Shown one piece after another: positions 11,006 through 22,300 of a stretch of DNA of 64,000 nt (the stretch's first letter is position 1; each line of letters starts with the position of its first letter). The notes beneath the pieces are model-generated. The model was not told the origin of the DNA. It saw nothing but the letters and a program-made list of their open reading frames with translations, and did no database searches. Origin of the DNA: Aricia agestis. Its lineage: Eukaryota > Arthropoda > Insecta > Lepidoptera > Lycaenidae. The position numbers were made by a program, and so were the translations under genes. The stretch spans positions 34,763,001-34,827,000 of the forward strand of contig NC_056428.1 in assembly GCF_905147365.1 (NCBI RefSeq), given 5' to 3'.

Positions 11006-11141
11006 ATCTTTTGATTTTTTATATAAAATGCGAAGAAACTTTTTCTCCAACCTAATATATAATTTTGGTTTTAGCCCTCCCCTCGACATCTAGACTGAAA
11101 CTTGTTTGTGGCCCATATAAATAAAAGGTTCAGTACCACTG

Positions 11142-11820
11142 ATTTAATTCTTATCAATAATAATTGAAAATGGACTGTATTCTTCATTTAAATTTAAAGA
11201 ACAGCTACCTACTAATAAAGTTCGGCAACACTATCTTTCGGTGTTGCATAGGCACTGGGCAGTTTCCCATCAGGCGATCAGTATGCCTCTTTACTCTTAT
11301 TTCCAGCAAAAATATGAAGTGTTATAGCAGCATACCTAAATTGTTTATTTACCCTTTTACATTACAATGTAGAAAACATTACGGTTGAAACGTAGACATT
11401 TTTTCTTAAGTGTGAGAATGTCTGGCGCAGTTTTCTCGAGACAAAAGTGTGTAAATTACAAAGTGCTTGTACAGCTAGACGAGTCGTGGAAAAACTTAGC
11501 GTCTTCGTGTAGACAGGGCCTAGACACTTTGTCTGAGCATAGATATAAGTATGTGTTATGATACACTTGTGCGTCTTTGCAAAGTCCAGATTTTCAAATT
11601 TTGAGAAGTTACCCCTTAGCCAAATACATGGGTTGAAATTGGGCTATACAGGGTTTTTAATTATTTCGCTTCTCAGTACTTACTGTGATAAAATTAATAA
11701 CTATGAACTTGAGATAAAAAGTGTGTCAGACATCTTGACCTGTACACTACGCCTGTACATGATAAAATATAGAGTAATGTGGTGGTCATGGGAATAGATA
11801 TTTGAAAGAATAAAAGAAAA
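11142..11820. other. Unassigned stretch
   Basis: No gene recognised. A weak match to the 'CCCATCAGGCGATC' motif of the LINE/SINE tail at 39485 appears near 11268. Open frames here are short and have no recognisable domain. Confidence 0.3.
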
Positions 11821-12121
11821 TAATCGGCCAAGTGCGAGTTGGACTCGTGCACGAAGGGAAAGGCACCGTTATAGAGTGTGAGTTGAAAAAAACTGTGTTT
11901 TTGTATGGGAGCCACCCTTAAATATTTATTAAATTTTAATTTCATTAATAATTATTAAAATACAATTAATATCATTAAGGATTTTCGTGCGTACCTTTAA
12001 CCATTATTAATTACGAGCAAAAAAGGCCAAAAAAATCGCGTTTGTTGTAAGACAGACGTGCAGACATCGAAGTCTCAATAATAGGGTTCAGTTTTTACCC
12101 TTTGGGTACGGAACCCTAAAA
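11821..12121 (+). repeat. Dispersed GGCCAAGTGCGAGT repeat, near-complete
   Basis: It starts AATCGGCCAAGTGCGAGTTG and ends ACCCTTTGGGTACGGAACCC plus TAAAAAA. It is a familiar short dispersed repeat of Lepidoptera; class uncertain. No coding capacity. Confidence 0.7.
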
Positions 12122-12362
12122 AAGAAAAGACATAAAACGTGTTGCAGTTTTGGTCTATTCTTGGAGAAAATCGAATTTAGATCGAAAGTAGGTACTGGGT
12201 GATTGTACTTGAAAAAATTGGTCAAGTGTGCGCCGAGCGCGCAGTGCCGAGTCACGTAGCGCTGCGGCTTTGTTAATGTAAGTTAATTAGTTATTAATAG
12301 CATATAATGGCTTATAATAAAACGATTGCCCCATCAACGTCTCATAAAAATAATACTGTATA

Positions 12363-12423
12363 CAGTTAATATTATAAATGCGAAAGTGTGTCTGTCTGTC
12401 TGTTTAAATCTCTTCGTCATCTA
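12363..12423 (+). mobile_element. Minimal Helitron-like relic
   Basis: A 5' start (AATATTATAAATGCGAAAGT, GTCT repeats) is joined directly to a 3' 'CTTCGTCATCTAG|T' end, leaving about 60 bases. An internal deletion product of the 13952 type. Confidence 0.5.
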
Positions 12424-12469
12424 GTACATAATATAAATTCTTAATATATTTATCGCACACGCGACAAAA

Positions 12470-12653
12470 TTAGTTTTTCGCGTGAGTGCAGTCAGGACAA
12501 GACGAAACTCATCCTATGTCTTTTAACGGGATCAAACTTCAAAGTATCTCTAGTCTGCACACCATTTCACCAATAGCGGCTTAAGAGGCTTTAACAGGTA
12601 ACAGACAAACAGATAGACAGGCAGACACAATTCACTTTAAAATATTAGTATGG
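12470..12653 (-). mobile_element. Helitron-like fragment
   Basis: Minus-strand 5' start (TCCATACTAATATTTTAAA at 12653), GTCT-type repeats and degraded 'GGATAAAAGT'-like blocks. The 3' CTAG end is not recognisable. Confidence 0.5.
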
Positions 12654-12920
12654 ATAACCCGCAGTCAAGCTCATCAGTCTCGGTCGTTCCACCGAGAATG
12701 CAAAACTTTATTAATATAAACACACGTAACACGACTCACAAGCAATTATTAAAATTAACAAAACTTTTAAATTTTCTTAATATTTTTATTTATATCCGGG
12801 TCATAACGACTCGCGGTGTCTTTGTCGTTATAATTGAAGACGTGAGTGGATAAAGTGGATAGCTAACAATTTAATTTTTTTTGCATAAATGGAGAAGATA
12901 AAATGATTCGAAATAAAAAT

Positions 12921-13386
12921 ATCGGCCAAGTGTGAATTGGACTCGCGCACGAAGGGTTCCGTACCGTTATAGAGTAAAAATAGGCCATAAAATGTGTTTT
13001 TTTTGTAGGTAGCCCCCCTTACTTTTTTATTTTATTTAAATATTAGGTATTATTAATTGTTAAAGTACACATATATTTATGGTCTTTGTGAAAATTTTAA
13101 GTGCCTATCTGTTGTCAGCACCATCTGTTGTTGCATATTGAGCAAAAAAGGCCAAAAAAATTTTTTGTATGAACAAAATAATATTAATATTTAAATATTA
13201 ATATTATTTTGTTTATAGTATTTGCTGTTATAGCGGCAACAGATATACACAATCTGTAAAAATTTCAGAAGTCTAGCTGTAGCGGTTCTTGAGATACAGC
13301 CTGATGACATACAGACAGACGGACAGGCAACGAAGTCTTAGTTACAGGGTCCCGTTATTACCCTTTGGATACGGAACCCTAAAAAG
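12921..13386 (+). repeat. Dispersed GGCCAAGTGCGAGT repeat, full-length copy
   Basis: It runs from TATCGGCCAAGTGTGAATTG to CCTTTGGATACGGAACCCTA. It contains the 'CTGTTATAGCGGCAACAGA' block that truncated copies have lost. A perfect 42-base AT palindrome lies at 13172-13213 (ATATTTAAATAT core). Confidence 0.75.
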
Positions 13387-13674
13387 TGGAATTTCTATAG
13401 TAGCCAGATGATGAAGTAGGTAAGTTACAAGGCTTGTTCAAAGAATAAGGGAAAATAAGTAGGTAATAATAATTGTCCTTATGTTATAAAATGTTAATTA
13501 CCCACTTCATCCACTCATGCCTTTGATTATTCTCGTGGCGCCGGGTTAAGAAACTAAAAAGGTTTCAAGCGTTTTTAAAGTTCACAATTTCTCCGAATTG
13601 AGCAATAAAATATTTCGCTCAGCAATAAAAATATGTACTAGATCAGGGGTTCCCAAACTGAAACTTTGAGGTCC

Positions 13675-13890
13675 ATCCATACTAATTACTAACATAACAT
13701 TATAAATGCGAAAGTGTATATGTCTGTCTGTCTGTCTGTTACCTATTCACGCCCAACCCGCTAAATCGATTTTGCTGAAATTTAGTATGGCGATACTTTC
13801 GAGTCACGGGAAGGACGTAGGATATTTTTATCTCCCAAAAATGCACGGTTCCCGCGCAATAAAAGAATTTTAGCGCAAGTCGCTTTTGAG
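13675..13890 (+). mobile_element. Helitron-like element, 3' truncated
   Basis: TCCATACTAATTACTAACAT, (GTCT)n, then 'CACGCCCAACCCGCTAAATC' and 'GCACGGTTCCCGCGCAATAA'. The CTAG end is absent. It lies about 60 bases upstream of a complete relative. Confidence 0.6.
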
Positions 13891-13951
13891 TTACTACATA
13901 ACGAAATATAAGTATGTATGTATTTTTGCACAGTACATCCATACTTCTATA

Positions 13952-14146
13952 TCCATACTAATATTATAAATGCGAAAGTGTGTCTGTCTGTCTGTTACGT
14001 CTGTTACCCCTTCACTTCCCCTTCACTTGGTACGGAGATACTTTGAGTCCCTGGAAAGGACATAGGATATTTTATATCCCGGGAAAATGTACGGTTCCCG
14101 CGCAATAAATGAATTTTGGCGCTATAGAGTTGCGGACGTCATCTAG
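13952..14146 (+). mobile_element. Helitron-like element, GTACGGTTCC family
   Basis: It begins TCCATACTAATATTATAAAT at 13952, has (GTCT)n, 'GGTACGGAGATACTTTGAG' and 'GTACGGTTCCCGCGCAATAA', and ends TGCGGACGTCATCTAG. It is flanked by A on the left; the right base is A rather than T. Confidence 0.7.
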
Positions 14147-14378
14147 AATTAAATATTCTTAGGGAACATACCCAAACTATGTTTAGGATTGCCGGTCTTT
14201 AAAATACTACGCCTGATCACCGTGGCCGTGGCTAAAAGTTATTGTCATACGTTTGTTACCTCATTACTGTAAAGCTAGACTAGACATGACTTTAGATACA
14301 GCTGTTCTCAGGTGGCAAAATATCCCACGAGAAAGAAAATTCAGAGGAGCCGGGAGATATTATATAATAAATAATGGT

Positions 14379-14532
14379 CGCTGTTAAGCATTACTGTCCT
14401 AACCCACATTTTTTGTTGTTAAATTTTGAATGCAGTCTTGTTCTAAATCATCTCTTATATTTTAGAACATAACTGCATTCATAACTCAATACGTAATTTT
14501 TTTGTAGGTTGGTACACGAATGCTTAACAGCG
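14379..14532. mobile_element. Foldback MITE, CGCTGTTAAGCATT family
   Basis: CGCTGTTAAGCATTACTGT at the left and its diverged complement at the right delimit a non-coding element of about 150 bases. No clear target duplication. Confidence 0.6.
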
Positions 14533-14578
14533 TCCTTATGATGATACAATGATAAACGCCAGCCTCAAAAGCAATAGT

Positions 14579-14703
14579 TCAGAAGAACGGCACTTGTCGA
14601 CGGCACTTGTCGACGGCACTTGTCGACGGCACTTGTCGACGGCACTTGTCGACGGCACTTGTTGACGGCACCCATCGACTGCCGTCAACGTGCCGTTCGT
14701 CTG
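14579..14703. repeat. 13-bp tandem repeat inside a foldback
   Basis: ACGGCACTTGTCG is repeated from 14587, with five exact units, one variant and one degenerate unit to 14677. The array is closed by an inverted GTGCCGTTCGTCTG. The same terminal motif forms a compact foldback at 49415-49492, so the array seems to be an expansion within one arm of that MITE family. Confidence 0.8.
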
Positions 14704-14921
14704 GCGCTCTAATTAAAATTTTGAATGACATTCATAAATGCCGCAGGCCAAGAAAACCTGATTAATATTATTGCAAATAGTCATCATTATTATATAGTAG
14801 GTCATTAAACCCACATATCAAGTTGCGAAATACAAGCCTCAAAGGCTCTACATATTTGCACTATATTTTACCGTTATCGTTTATTTATGACCATTAAGTA
14901 ACCACGTTACATAATATGATC

Positions 14922-15220
14922 CAGTGGCGTAGCTACTAAGATGCAAGGTGGGCCGTGCCTTGGGGCCCCGAAGCTCAGGGTCCCTTTTAATCTATGATTT
15001 ACTGTCTACAAAAAGAAGTTTTATAGCTGTTAATTTTTATTAGGTGATAATTATAGTAAATAAAGTACTTAATTAGAACTAAATTACTCAAATAAATTTT
15101 CGTGGTGTTTTTACGCTGTCAGACGGCTCCGTTAATTGATCTTTGCGTGGCACCTGTAGGGCAGGGTCCTACTCAGTACTCTCCTTTTTACCTCGTGGTC
15201 CTCGACTCGCTACGCCACTG
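14922..15220. mobile_element. hAT-like MITE, CAGTGGCGTAGC termini
   Basis: CAGTGGCGTAGC at 14922 and GCTACGCCACTG ending at 15220 are perfect 12-base inverted ends of a common hAT type. The flanking octamers ATATGATC and ATTCAGTT do not match, so the target duplication has decayed. Confidence 0.6.
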
Positions 15221-16158
15221 ATTCAGTTCCAAACTTGTTACACGTCGTGCAGACTATACGATTATTTTTTAAATATTCTGCCTTGCGTAAGAGAACTTTC
15301 TAGTGAGTCAATTTTGTCCTTTAATAGATGTAATCGTGGTGACTTTATTGCTGATCTTTATCGCTAGTTCGTTACCGTATGAGGCCTAGAATAGGCATTT
15401 AGGATTACATAACAGCAATTCATGTACCTACTACATAGACGCCATTTTGAAAATACATGCTGTGCGAGACATAATATTATATTTCATCCTTTAACAATAT
15501 CTAAGCCTGGTGCCGGAATTCTTCCTAGTATGCTGGCCAGTTCTCAACAGTCAAGACGTCATGTACCCGATACCATAATATATGTACTGGTTGCCTCTAA
15601 TGCGACAAGTATGACGTTTTATATTTACATCCCAACAAAGTCAGGTACGTCAATGCACTGACGTAGATTTCGGAACGAGTTAACAGTACTAGACCTCAAT
15701 TCTCGTCGTCAATTCTACGTCATGACCGCTAGCTATATTTATACTGGGTTAAATTTCGGAACTTGCCCCATTATTCCAATAGAACCTGCATTTTATAATG
15801 ACCTATCCTCTCTCCAACGACGTACTCATTTGGAAATTCCTTTCAAAACACCACAGCGAAGCCTCAATTTAACTTCGTTTTGGGTCATAGCAAACTGAAT
15901 TTATGAAGCGTGCTGCAAGCCTGCAACTGTACCTCTGTACCCCGTAGTTTACTGTAAACACGGCTCCCATTAAACACTAACCACCAATTACTAGGAGTAA
16001 TTATGTTTTATCTGGATAAAATATCAGTTATCTGGAGTAATTGGTGCAGATAGCGATCGTCATACTGGGTTCGTGGGGAAACTGACCTTTCTCTGACTTA
16101 GAAATGCTATTATATTGTCATTCCCACACGACAACGATGTACGAGGCTGGATCATAAT
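15221..16158. other. Unassigned stretch
   Basis: I find no repeat termini, splice-bounded ORF or RNA gene here. Composition is AT-rich with ordinary short open frames. Confidence 0.3.
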
Positions 16159-16231
16159 GTTAATATACCTAGCGGAGGTATATTAACTTCATAGACATAA
16201 TATATACTGTCGTATTTATATTATGTCTATG
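16159..16231. repeat. Two adjacent hairpins
   Basis: GTTAATATACCT pairs with AGGTATATTAAC (16159-16187), and TCATAGACATAATATA pairs with TATTATGTCTATGA (16189-16231). No target duplication was seen. Confidence 0.7.
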
Positions 16232-16390
16232 ATTAACTTTATGGGCTGGATTGAGAGAGCTGTCACCGTCAGCTGATTTTGACAAGTGAATTGTGCGAAT
16301 GTTTTTTAGGGTTCCGTACCCAAAGGGTAAAAACAGAATCAGACTCTATTACTAAGACTTCGATGTCTGTCTATCCGTCTGTCTGTCTCC

Positions 16391-16526
16391 TTCACACTCA
16401 CACCCGTCTTTCATTTGCCAGATGAAAAGGGACGACGGCCGACGCGGATTCATCGCCAAATTAGTTTTTTCTCCATAACTCGATAAATAAGACGTACTTA
16501 TACAACATTTTAAAAATCCTCTAGGT
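16391..16526 (+). mobile_element. GGGCGACTAACCC-family MITE fragment
   Basis: It matches the interior of 34120-34554 ('CACACCCGTCTTTCATTTGC', 'GATTCATCGCCAAATTAG', 'AACTCGATAAATA'). Both termini are missing, so this is a fragment copied or deleted in place. Confidence 0.65.
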
Positions 16527-16619
16527 TTTTTTTGTCTTTTTTGCTCGTAATCAATAATGCTAACAGCTAGGCACTTGAAATGTTCACAAAATACTCAGTT
16601 ATATTTATAATTTTAATAA

Positions 16620-17249
16620 TCTATACTAATATTATAAATGCGAAAGTATCTCTGTCTGTCTGTCTGTCTGTCTCGCTTTCACGCCAAAATTACCGACCCG
16701 ATAGTAATGAAATTTTGTATACAGATAGTCTAAAGCCTGAGAAAGGACATAGGCTACTTTTATACTGGAAAAAAGGGTTGAAAGGGGGTGAAAATACGAA
16801 AATTTGTTCAAATTAAGTTAGTTCCAAAAATTCATACTAGATGGCGCCGTGCGTCTCTTACATCGCGCTAACGCTTGTCCCAACATCTTTCTATAAGAGG
16901 TGGTATCATCATACACTCAAGTTTCGATTTTTTCGATTGTTATTTCTTTACGTTATTTAATAAGCCAGTACATTATATTACATACGAGTAGGGTGACGTA
17001 ACCTTAAACCTATCAATGATAAATAGTTTATGGGTAAAGTTGTGTAATTGGGGGGCTAAATAAGCTTTAAAATTTGGCATAATATATAAAGTTTAATTTT
17101 AAAAAATGAAATATTATGTGCACACTGCACAGCTGTTTTGATTTAAGTGGTACCAGGGTATTTTTTATAAAAGCTTTTGACACCAATTTTGTTGACATCG
17201 CGCGCTATAAACTGAAGTCCACGCGGACGAAGTCGCGGGCAACAGCTAG
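16620..17249 (+). mobile_element. Helitron-like element, family A, copy 2
   Basis: TCTATACTAATATTATAAAT start at 16620, GTCT repeats, and the 'GATGGCGCCGTGCGTC' block at about 16841. It ends GGACGAAGTCGCGGGCAACA then GCTAG at 17249. A at 16619 and T at 17250 are the expected flanks. Confidence 0.8.
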
Positions 17250-17380
17250 TGAATAATAAAATTCAAATAAAATAAATAATTATCTCCTATAAAAATTAAA
17301 AAAACATTTCTTACCTATTTTTGCTCTATAATGGTACGGAACCCTTCGTGCGCGAGTCCAACTCGCACTTGGCCGATTTT

Positions 17381-18274
17381 ATTTAAATGGGATTTGAATA
17401 TGATTTTTGTCTAGGCTAACTTTTGATGTTTATTTCCGATTTATTGAATGCAAAAAAAATTGCATTAGGTACGTTCGTGTTAAATTGTGTGGTTATTAAT
17501 ATTTTTAATGTTTCTTTAAAATATTATTATTATTAAAAACCAACCATTTTATAATAATTATAGCTGAAATAGTTATTATTTTGAAAATAATTACCAAAAT
17601 ATCCAATTAAAATTCGACCTGCCGCGGCTACAACATAATTAAAAGTTATTTCTTCGTTTGCTTTTATTACACACATCACGTTTCAGTTATTTGCACTTTT
17701 TTCAATATTCCATTCTTATCTAAGTTGTTATAATTATTACTTTTTTTATAAAAATATATTAATATAAGCCACGAATAATAAAAATATTTGTAGAAAGTTA
17801 AACTCTAAGACCCACTAGCACTAGGTACTTCTCTTTTATAAATACGAAAATCGAGAGGAATAACACGATATCCACGGTTAACTTTAACCTAGATTCGATC
17901 ACGTGGACCGTGTCATATGACGCATCTGGGGGCACGGTAGTGCCCCAGCCAAGCTTTTTAGCAAAGGCACGGCCGTACCATACTTTTCTCGAAACGGTTC
18001 GTGGCTTTTTCACACCCCCTTTATCTTCGATGTTAAGAAAGCTAGGGATTTAGAATTTCGGTCACTAGGAGAAAGTATTAAAACGAGCTTAACCTCCAAA
18101 TTACATGAAATTTCGATAAATAGTTTAATAGTTACAGATGGTCAAAGTTACTACATTTTGTCACTCACTGACTGACAGATCATCAAAATTCTAAGGTACT
18201 TCTAGCAGACTCAGAACCTTGAAATTTGGTACCCGGATAGATCTTTATTCACAATGAAAGGAAAAATTATGAAA
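17381..18274. other. Unassigned stretch with an old repeat fragment
   Basis: AT-rich. About 18040-18250 contains a 'TCACTCACTGACTGACAGAT' and 'CTTGAAATTTGGTACCC' block familiar from dispersed insect repeats, without termini. Confidence 0.3.
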
Positions 18275-18445
18275 ACGGCCAAGTGCGAGTCGGACTGGCG
18301 TTCGTACATACAACATAGGGTTCCGTACCGTAAATTTGTATGGGAGCGCCTCTTAAATAATAAGTTTATTTAATTTTTATTATTAATTATTAAAGTTAAA
18401 ACACAGTTGAGTATTTTCTGAAATTTTCAAAAACCCTATTTTATT
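18275..18445 (+). repeat. Dispersed GGCCAAGTGCGAGT repeat, 3' truncated
   Basis: CGGCCAAGTGCGAGTCGGAC is followed by 'GGGTTCCGTACCG' and 'GTATGGGAGCGCC', then the copy fades out. Confidence 0.6.
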
Positions 18446-20123
18446 TTAATTGGACTATTAGCTTTTATAACGACAACAAAATAAAAATTGCATAGCTTTA
18501 ATACTTCTGTCGTATAAAGTTTTCAGATCACATTCAAGAAGAGAAACAAATATAAAACTACATATTAGGAGGATTTCATACTTACACAGACGGCAAGCGT
18601 AAATTGTTTTAGTATATTGTAACGACGCATGTGGCCGATGGTACCCAATAAATGCAATTAGTCGCTGATTATTTTTCTAGTGATCATTGCCAAGCCACTA
18701 TAATAATTATAAAATAAAGAAATCTATTGATACATTTACTGAATATTAATTTAAATTACAAAATAAGTTGAAGGCTTGGCTTGAATGTGATCTGAAAACT
18801 TTTTACGACATTAGTATTAAAGCTATGCGATATTTTGCTTGGCTCCTTTTACATTTTATGTTTTGGTGGGATCTAGTTAATATAATACATCGCTCGACGA
18901 CCCGAACGTGTTGTACCTATATCCGCACAAGACATGCGTCGTTCTTCAACGGTTTCGCACAGTTGCATAATTATGTACAGGAATGTGATACTGGTGAGAA
19001 TTTTTATTAATAGACAAGTGATTCGATCTAATTAAGTTTCCATATAATTTTGTATAAAAACAACAAGTGATTTAATAACTGATGAAGTTATTATTTCATA
19101 GGCCTTGGAAAACACCGTAACACATGGGCGTACTGAGGGGGGGCAGGGGGGAGCAGCTGCATCATGTTGACGTCCCTGGGCATTTTCAAAAAAATGTGTA
19201 CCCCTGGTTTTTACCTTGTCCCTTGACTTCGCTACAGATTATTTGTAAAAAATTACATACTTACATTTTGTAATTTTAATGTAGGAGCAAAAACAAGTTT
19301 TCTTTTATTAAAATACATTCACGTTTGTATAAAATTTTATTTAGTATGAGATTTATAAGGGTTTTTAAGTACCGAAACCTATTAAATTCACCTGTCCCCT
19401 TCCCAGAAGTTGTAACAAAATCTTTAATAACTATTTTTTTTCTTAAAGTAAGTTACTTAAAAAACATATGTTAGATTCCTAAATACTTAATGTATCAATT
19501 GAATGTCTTGTTATTGAAAAATCTAACATAATTTAACTACAAATTAATTAAAATTATAATCATGAAAAAACAACCCGGCCGGAATGTTCGGTTTAGTGAC
19601 CGTTTTTTTTAGTTTTATAAACATACTACAAAAATATTTTCGGCACTAAATGATAGCACTATATTTCATTGTACATCGAGAAACTTCAATTTGAATTTAG
19701 CAGTTAAAAATCTGCTACAAGACGCGGACGCAGGTTGGGTGGTTCTTCAGGAACGGTTTATTTGTTCAGATAAGTGACCATATTTTGTAAGCATTATTAT
19801 ACTTTCTCCAACTGTTTTTACTGTTAACACGTTGCAAAATTAGCTTAGTATTTAGTAAAAAAAATGAAATTGTGATAACTATTATCGGTTATTTACAAAC
19901 ACTTTAAAAGTAAAAGAAAGTAATATTACGTGACTTCCGACTTGTGACTTTTCGTATGGTCACATATAATGGAACGGACAAGTCACAACAGGCGGAAAGC
20001 ATAAGGCTTAGTTCACATTTTAAATAAATTATTTTTTTATTCACAGATTTTATTAAGAAAATTGGTGATTTTTAAACTGGTACGATTAACGCACAAATAT
20101 ATTTTCTATAACTTATGTGTTAA

Positions 20124-20576
20124 GGTGACGCCGCGTTAAAGTAAAAAACCGTTTTGGATATGTTTTAGATTGCTAGTTTTCTATGAAAGGCCGGCCCGGC
20201 CTCTCACAGAAAACAAGCAATGGAACAGCAAAAAATGGAAAGGGTGTAAGCGACAAAATAGTTTTGTCGCGTAATTTAAAAACCATAAATACATTTCATA
20301 TAAGCTATGGGCAAATTAAAGTGTATGCTTGAACCAATCCATGTACATTTTTGGAAGCTTAAATCACTCTCCTCTGTAGGGAAAAATAGGACTCCTTTTT
20401 TTTTTTACACAGGTCTATTTGATTGATTATTCTGTGTTATAAAAGTTGACCAATCGTGTTATGCTATGAGTAAACCAAAGACAAAGACATGATAAATACT
20501 GACAATGAACTTTAATTTCTTAGCTTTAGTCATTGAAAAATCGATATCGCTACAGCCAAATTATCAAGGCGTCGCC
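20124..20576 (+). mobile_element. TTAA-type MITE, GGTGACGCC family, nested copy
   Basis: TTAA at 20120-20123 precedes GGTGACGCCGCGTTAAAG. The right end GGCGTCGCC is followed by TTTA. It is a passenger inside the GGGCATTTTC element. Confidence 0.8.
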
Positions 20577-20719
20577 TTTACTTAACAATAACAAATATTT
20601 AAAATTTAAGTACCTAAAAGTTTTATTTTTTAAATAATTTTGATTTTATTTCCACTACTTTTCTATCAGTAAAGTTGAAAATCATTTTGTGTCATTGATA
20701 TTTTTAGATTTATAGTAAC

Positions 20720-21130
20720 TAGACATCGGATTATATGCATTTGCATACTTGCATATGCAAATGCATATAATGTCACTTTTTAGGCGATAGTGCATATTTT
20801 GGCAATTTTTCGTTGATAGTGCATATTTCGGTAGTTTAACTTCCATGGGCATTAAGATTGCAATCGGAAAATGTTGGTAGAAAATTATTATTGGCGTATA
20901 ATAAATAAATAAAAAGTCTTTATTTCAAGAAATTAAAAATCCTGGATTTTATGAAATTATAAAAATTGGCGCTTTTATTAATGTCACTACCGGAAAAGTC
21001 TTAAAAAAAATAATAAATTTTAATATTAAATGACTTTTGATTGTGCATATTTTGTGCATATTTCGACCATTTTTCGTGCATATTTGCATGGATATTTCGG
21101 CACTTTGATCGTGCATATAATCCGATGTCA
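20720..21130 (+). mobile_element. hAT-like MITE, TAGACATCGG family, nested copy
   Basis: TAGACATCGGATTATATGCA and its complement form the ends. The flanking octamers ATAGTAAC and TTAATAAC match at 6 of 8; the copy at 58609 matches at 7 of 8. The interior is rich in repeated GTGCATATTT motifs. Confidence 0.75.
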
Positions 21131-21840
21131 TTAATAACTTAGGAATTCGTAGAAATGTGAACACATCTTTATGATTATGAGATGTTCGTCCCTCTAATTA
21201 ATGAAGTTAAATCTATGAAATCAAAGTATTTTTTTACTTTTATAAGTAGTGCAACAATAAAAATGTTTAAATAAAAGGTTTTTGTGTTATAAAAACTTCT
21301 TTAAATATGTTAAATATTACTTACTCATGTAAAAAAATGAAAAATTAGCTAGTGGGTAGGTCACATAGTCACACAATGGATTAAAAATAATTGCTACTCT
21401 TGTTGATCCTTGAAATTATCTACATTTTTTTTAATAAACAATTAAAGATGCATTTCACTAGATTAAATTAACGAAGAAATCCATTTATTGCTGTATTTTT
21501 TTGTATTAAATTATATTTTACATTTAGTCGCACAACGGAATCTGTTTCGTCGAAAATTCGATTTTGTTTCAATAATATCAGAATAATATAACGTTTTCAG
21601 CGTTCTTTTTAACTTATTCCATTAGTTCAATATTTTTCCTTGTATATGACATTCAAATAAAGGTAAATAAATGACCTTAAAAAATATAGACATATTTTTG
21701 CAAGGGTACACGTTTTTTTGAAAATGCCCCCCTACTAAGTATATTATCTCGTACTTTTATCTATAAAAATTAAGAAAACGAATTTTTGCCATTTGTTTGC
21801 AATACAATATTTTTACAACTAAAAAAACCTGGGTAATTTG

Positions 21841-21864
21841 CCCCCCCCCCCCCCCCCCCCCCCC
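21841..21864. repeat. Poly-C tract of 24
   Basis: An uninterrupted run of 24 C in the right part of the CATGGGCGTAC hAT element. Its length could vary between individuals or be misread by the assembly. Confidence 0.95.
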
Positions 21865-22199
21865 GGCTCAGAACCTGGGTACGCCCATGCCGTAACATCT
21901 AATTGTATTACCTACATCTAAGGCCTAAGTAAATAAACTACTTATGTATCTAACGAGTTATCTGAACCTTGTCTAAACACAGAACGATGTCTTTTTAACA
22001 ACCTAGAAACTCCACCCAGCTTGAGTGACCCCTCTCCACCAAGCCAATGTCACAACATCTAAAGGCAAAGGGTGGAGCAGCATAAAATCTAAGGAAATCG
22101 GAAAATGTCGGATCTACTGGCTGCCACACCGACTGGGACCTCACCGTTCAAAACATTAATATTATTATTATGCAATTTATAAAACAATAAATGTATATA

Positions 22200-22256
22200 T
22201 TTATTTATTATATGTATAACATATTATACTCTATTCTATTAAATATACATATACAC

Positions 22257-22300
<44 letters not shown>

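Larger units (their letters stand above)
9445..11055 (+). mobile_element. Mariner transposon, 5' truncated, interrupted
   Basis: The right terminal repeat is intact (its complement begins TTAGGTTGGAGAAAAAGTTT) and is followed by TA at 11056-11057. The left terminal repeat is missing: the leader before the transposase start at 9527 runs straight into the inverted repeat arm. A TTAA MITE (9669-10121) sits in the transposase gene. Confidence 0.85.
6940..11141. mobile_element. Possible outer hAT element filled with later insertions
   Basis: CAGCTATACTCAACCTACAG at 6940 and, inverted, CAGTGGTACTGAACCTTTTA ending at 11141 resemble each other and the common hAT terminus type. The flanking octamers GCTTAAAT and ATTTAATT agree at only 5 of 8 positions. 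Just inside the left end is a GC-rich patch (6958-7075). If real, this element hosts everything from 7100 to 11055. Confidence 0.35.
16302..17380 (-). repeat. Dispersed GGCCAAGTGCGAGT repeat split by two insertions
   Basis: The left part begins TTAGGGTTCCGTACCCAAAG and the right part ends CTCGCACTTGGCCGATTTT, so the pieces form one minus-strand copy. It is interrupted by a MITE fragment (16391-16526) and a complete Helitron-like element (16620-17249). Confidence 0.75.
19178..21729. mobile_element. GGGCATTTTC element, 4-bp target duplication, copy 1
   Basis: The inverted ends are 26 bases long, start GGGCATTTTCAAAAAAA and differ at one position between the two sides. The flanks CCCT (19174-19177 and 21730-21733) form a 4-bp duplication. 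The element is 2552 bases and carries a TTAA MITE and a hAT-like MITE as passengers. No ORF with transposase motifs was found, so it is non-autonomous or decayed. The second copy is 56555-59617. Superfamilies with 4-bp duplications include Sola, Ginger and Chapaev; I cannot assign one. Confidence 0.88.
19123..21889. mobile_element. hAT element, CATGGGCGTAC termini, host of nested insertions
   Basis: CATGGGCGTAC at 19123 and GTACGCCCATG ending at 21889 are perfect inverted ends. They are bracketed by a perfect 8-bp target duplication, CCGTAACA (19115-19122 and 21890-21897), diagnostic for the hAT superfamily. Its own non-coding body is short: about 55 bases on the left and 160 on the right, including a poly-C run. 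The remainder is the 19178-21729 insertion. A related terminus appears near 42239. Confidence 0.9.

Noticed and set aside
14587..14677. Regular 13-bp repeats as a CRISPR-like array
   Set aside because: Units are contiguous with no spacers, in a eukaryotic MITE.
20949..21164. 71-codon frame conserved between 20949 and 58838
   Set aside because: Conservation is explained by the duplicated hAT-like MITE; the frame has no transposase motif.
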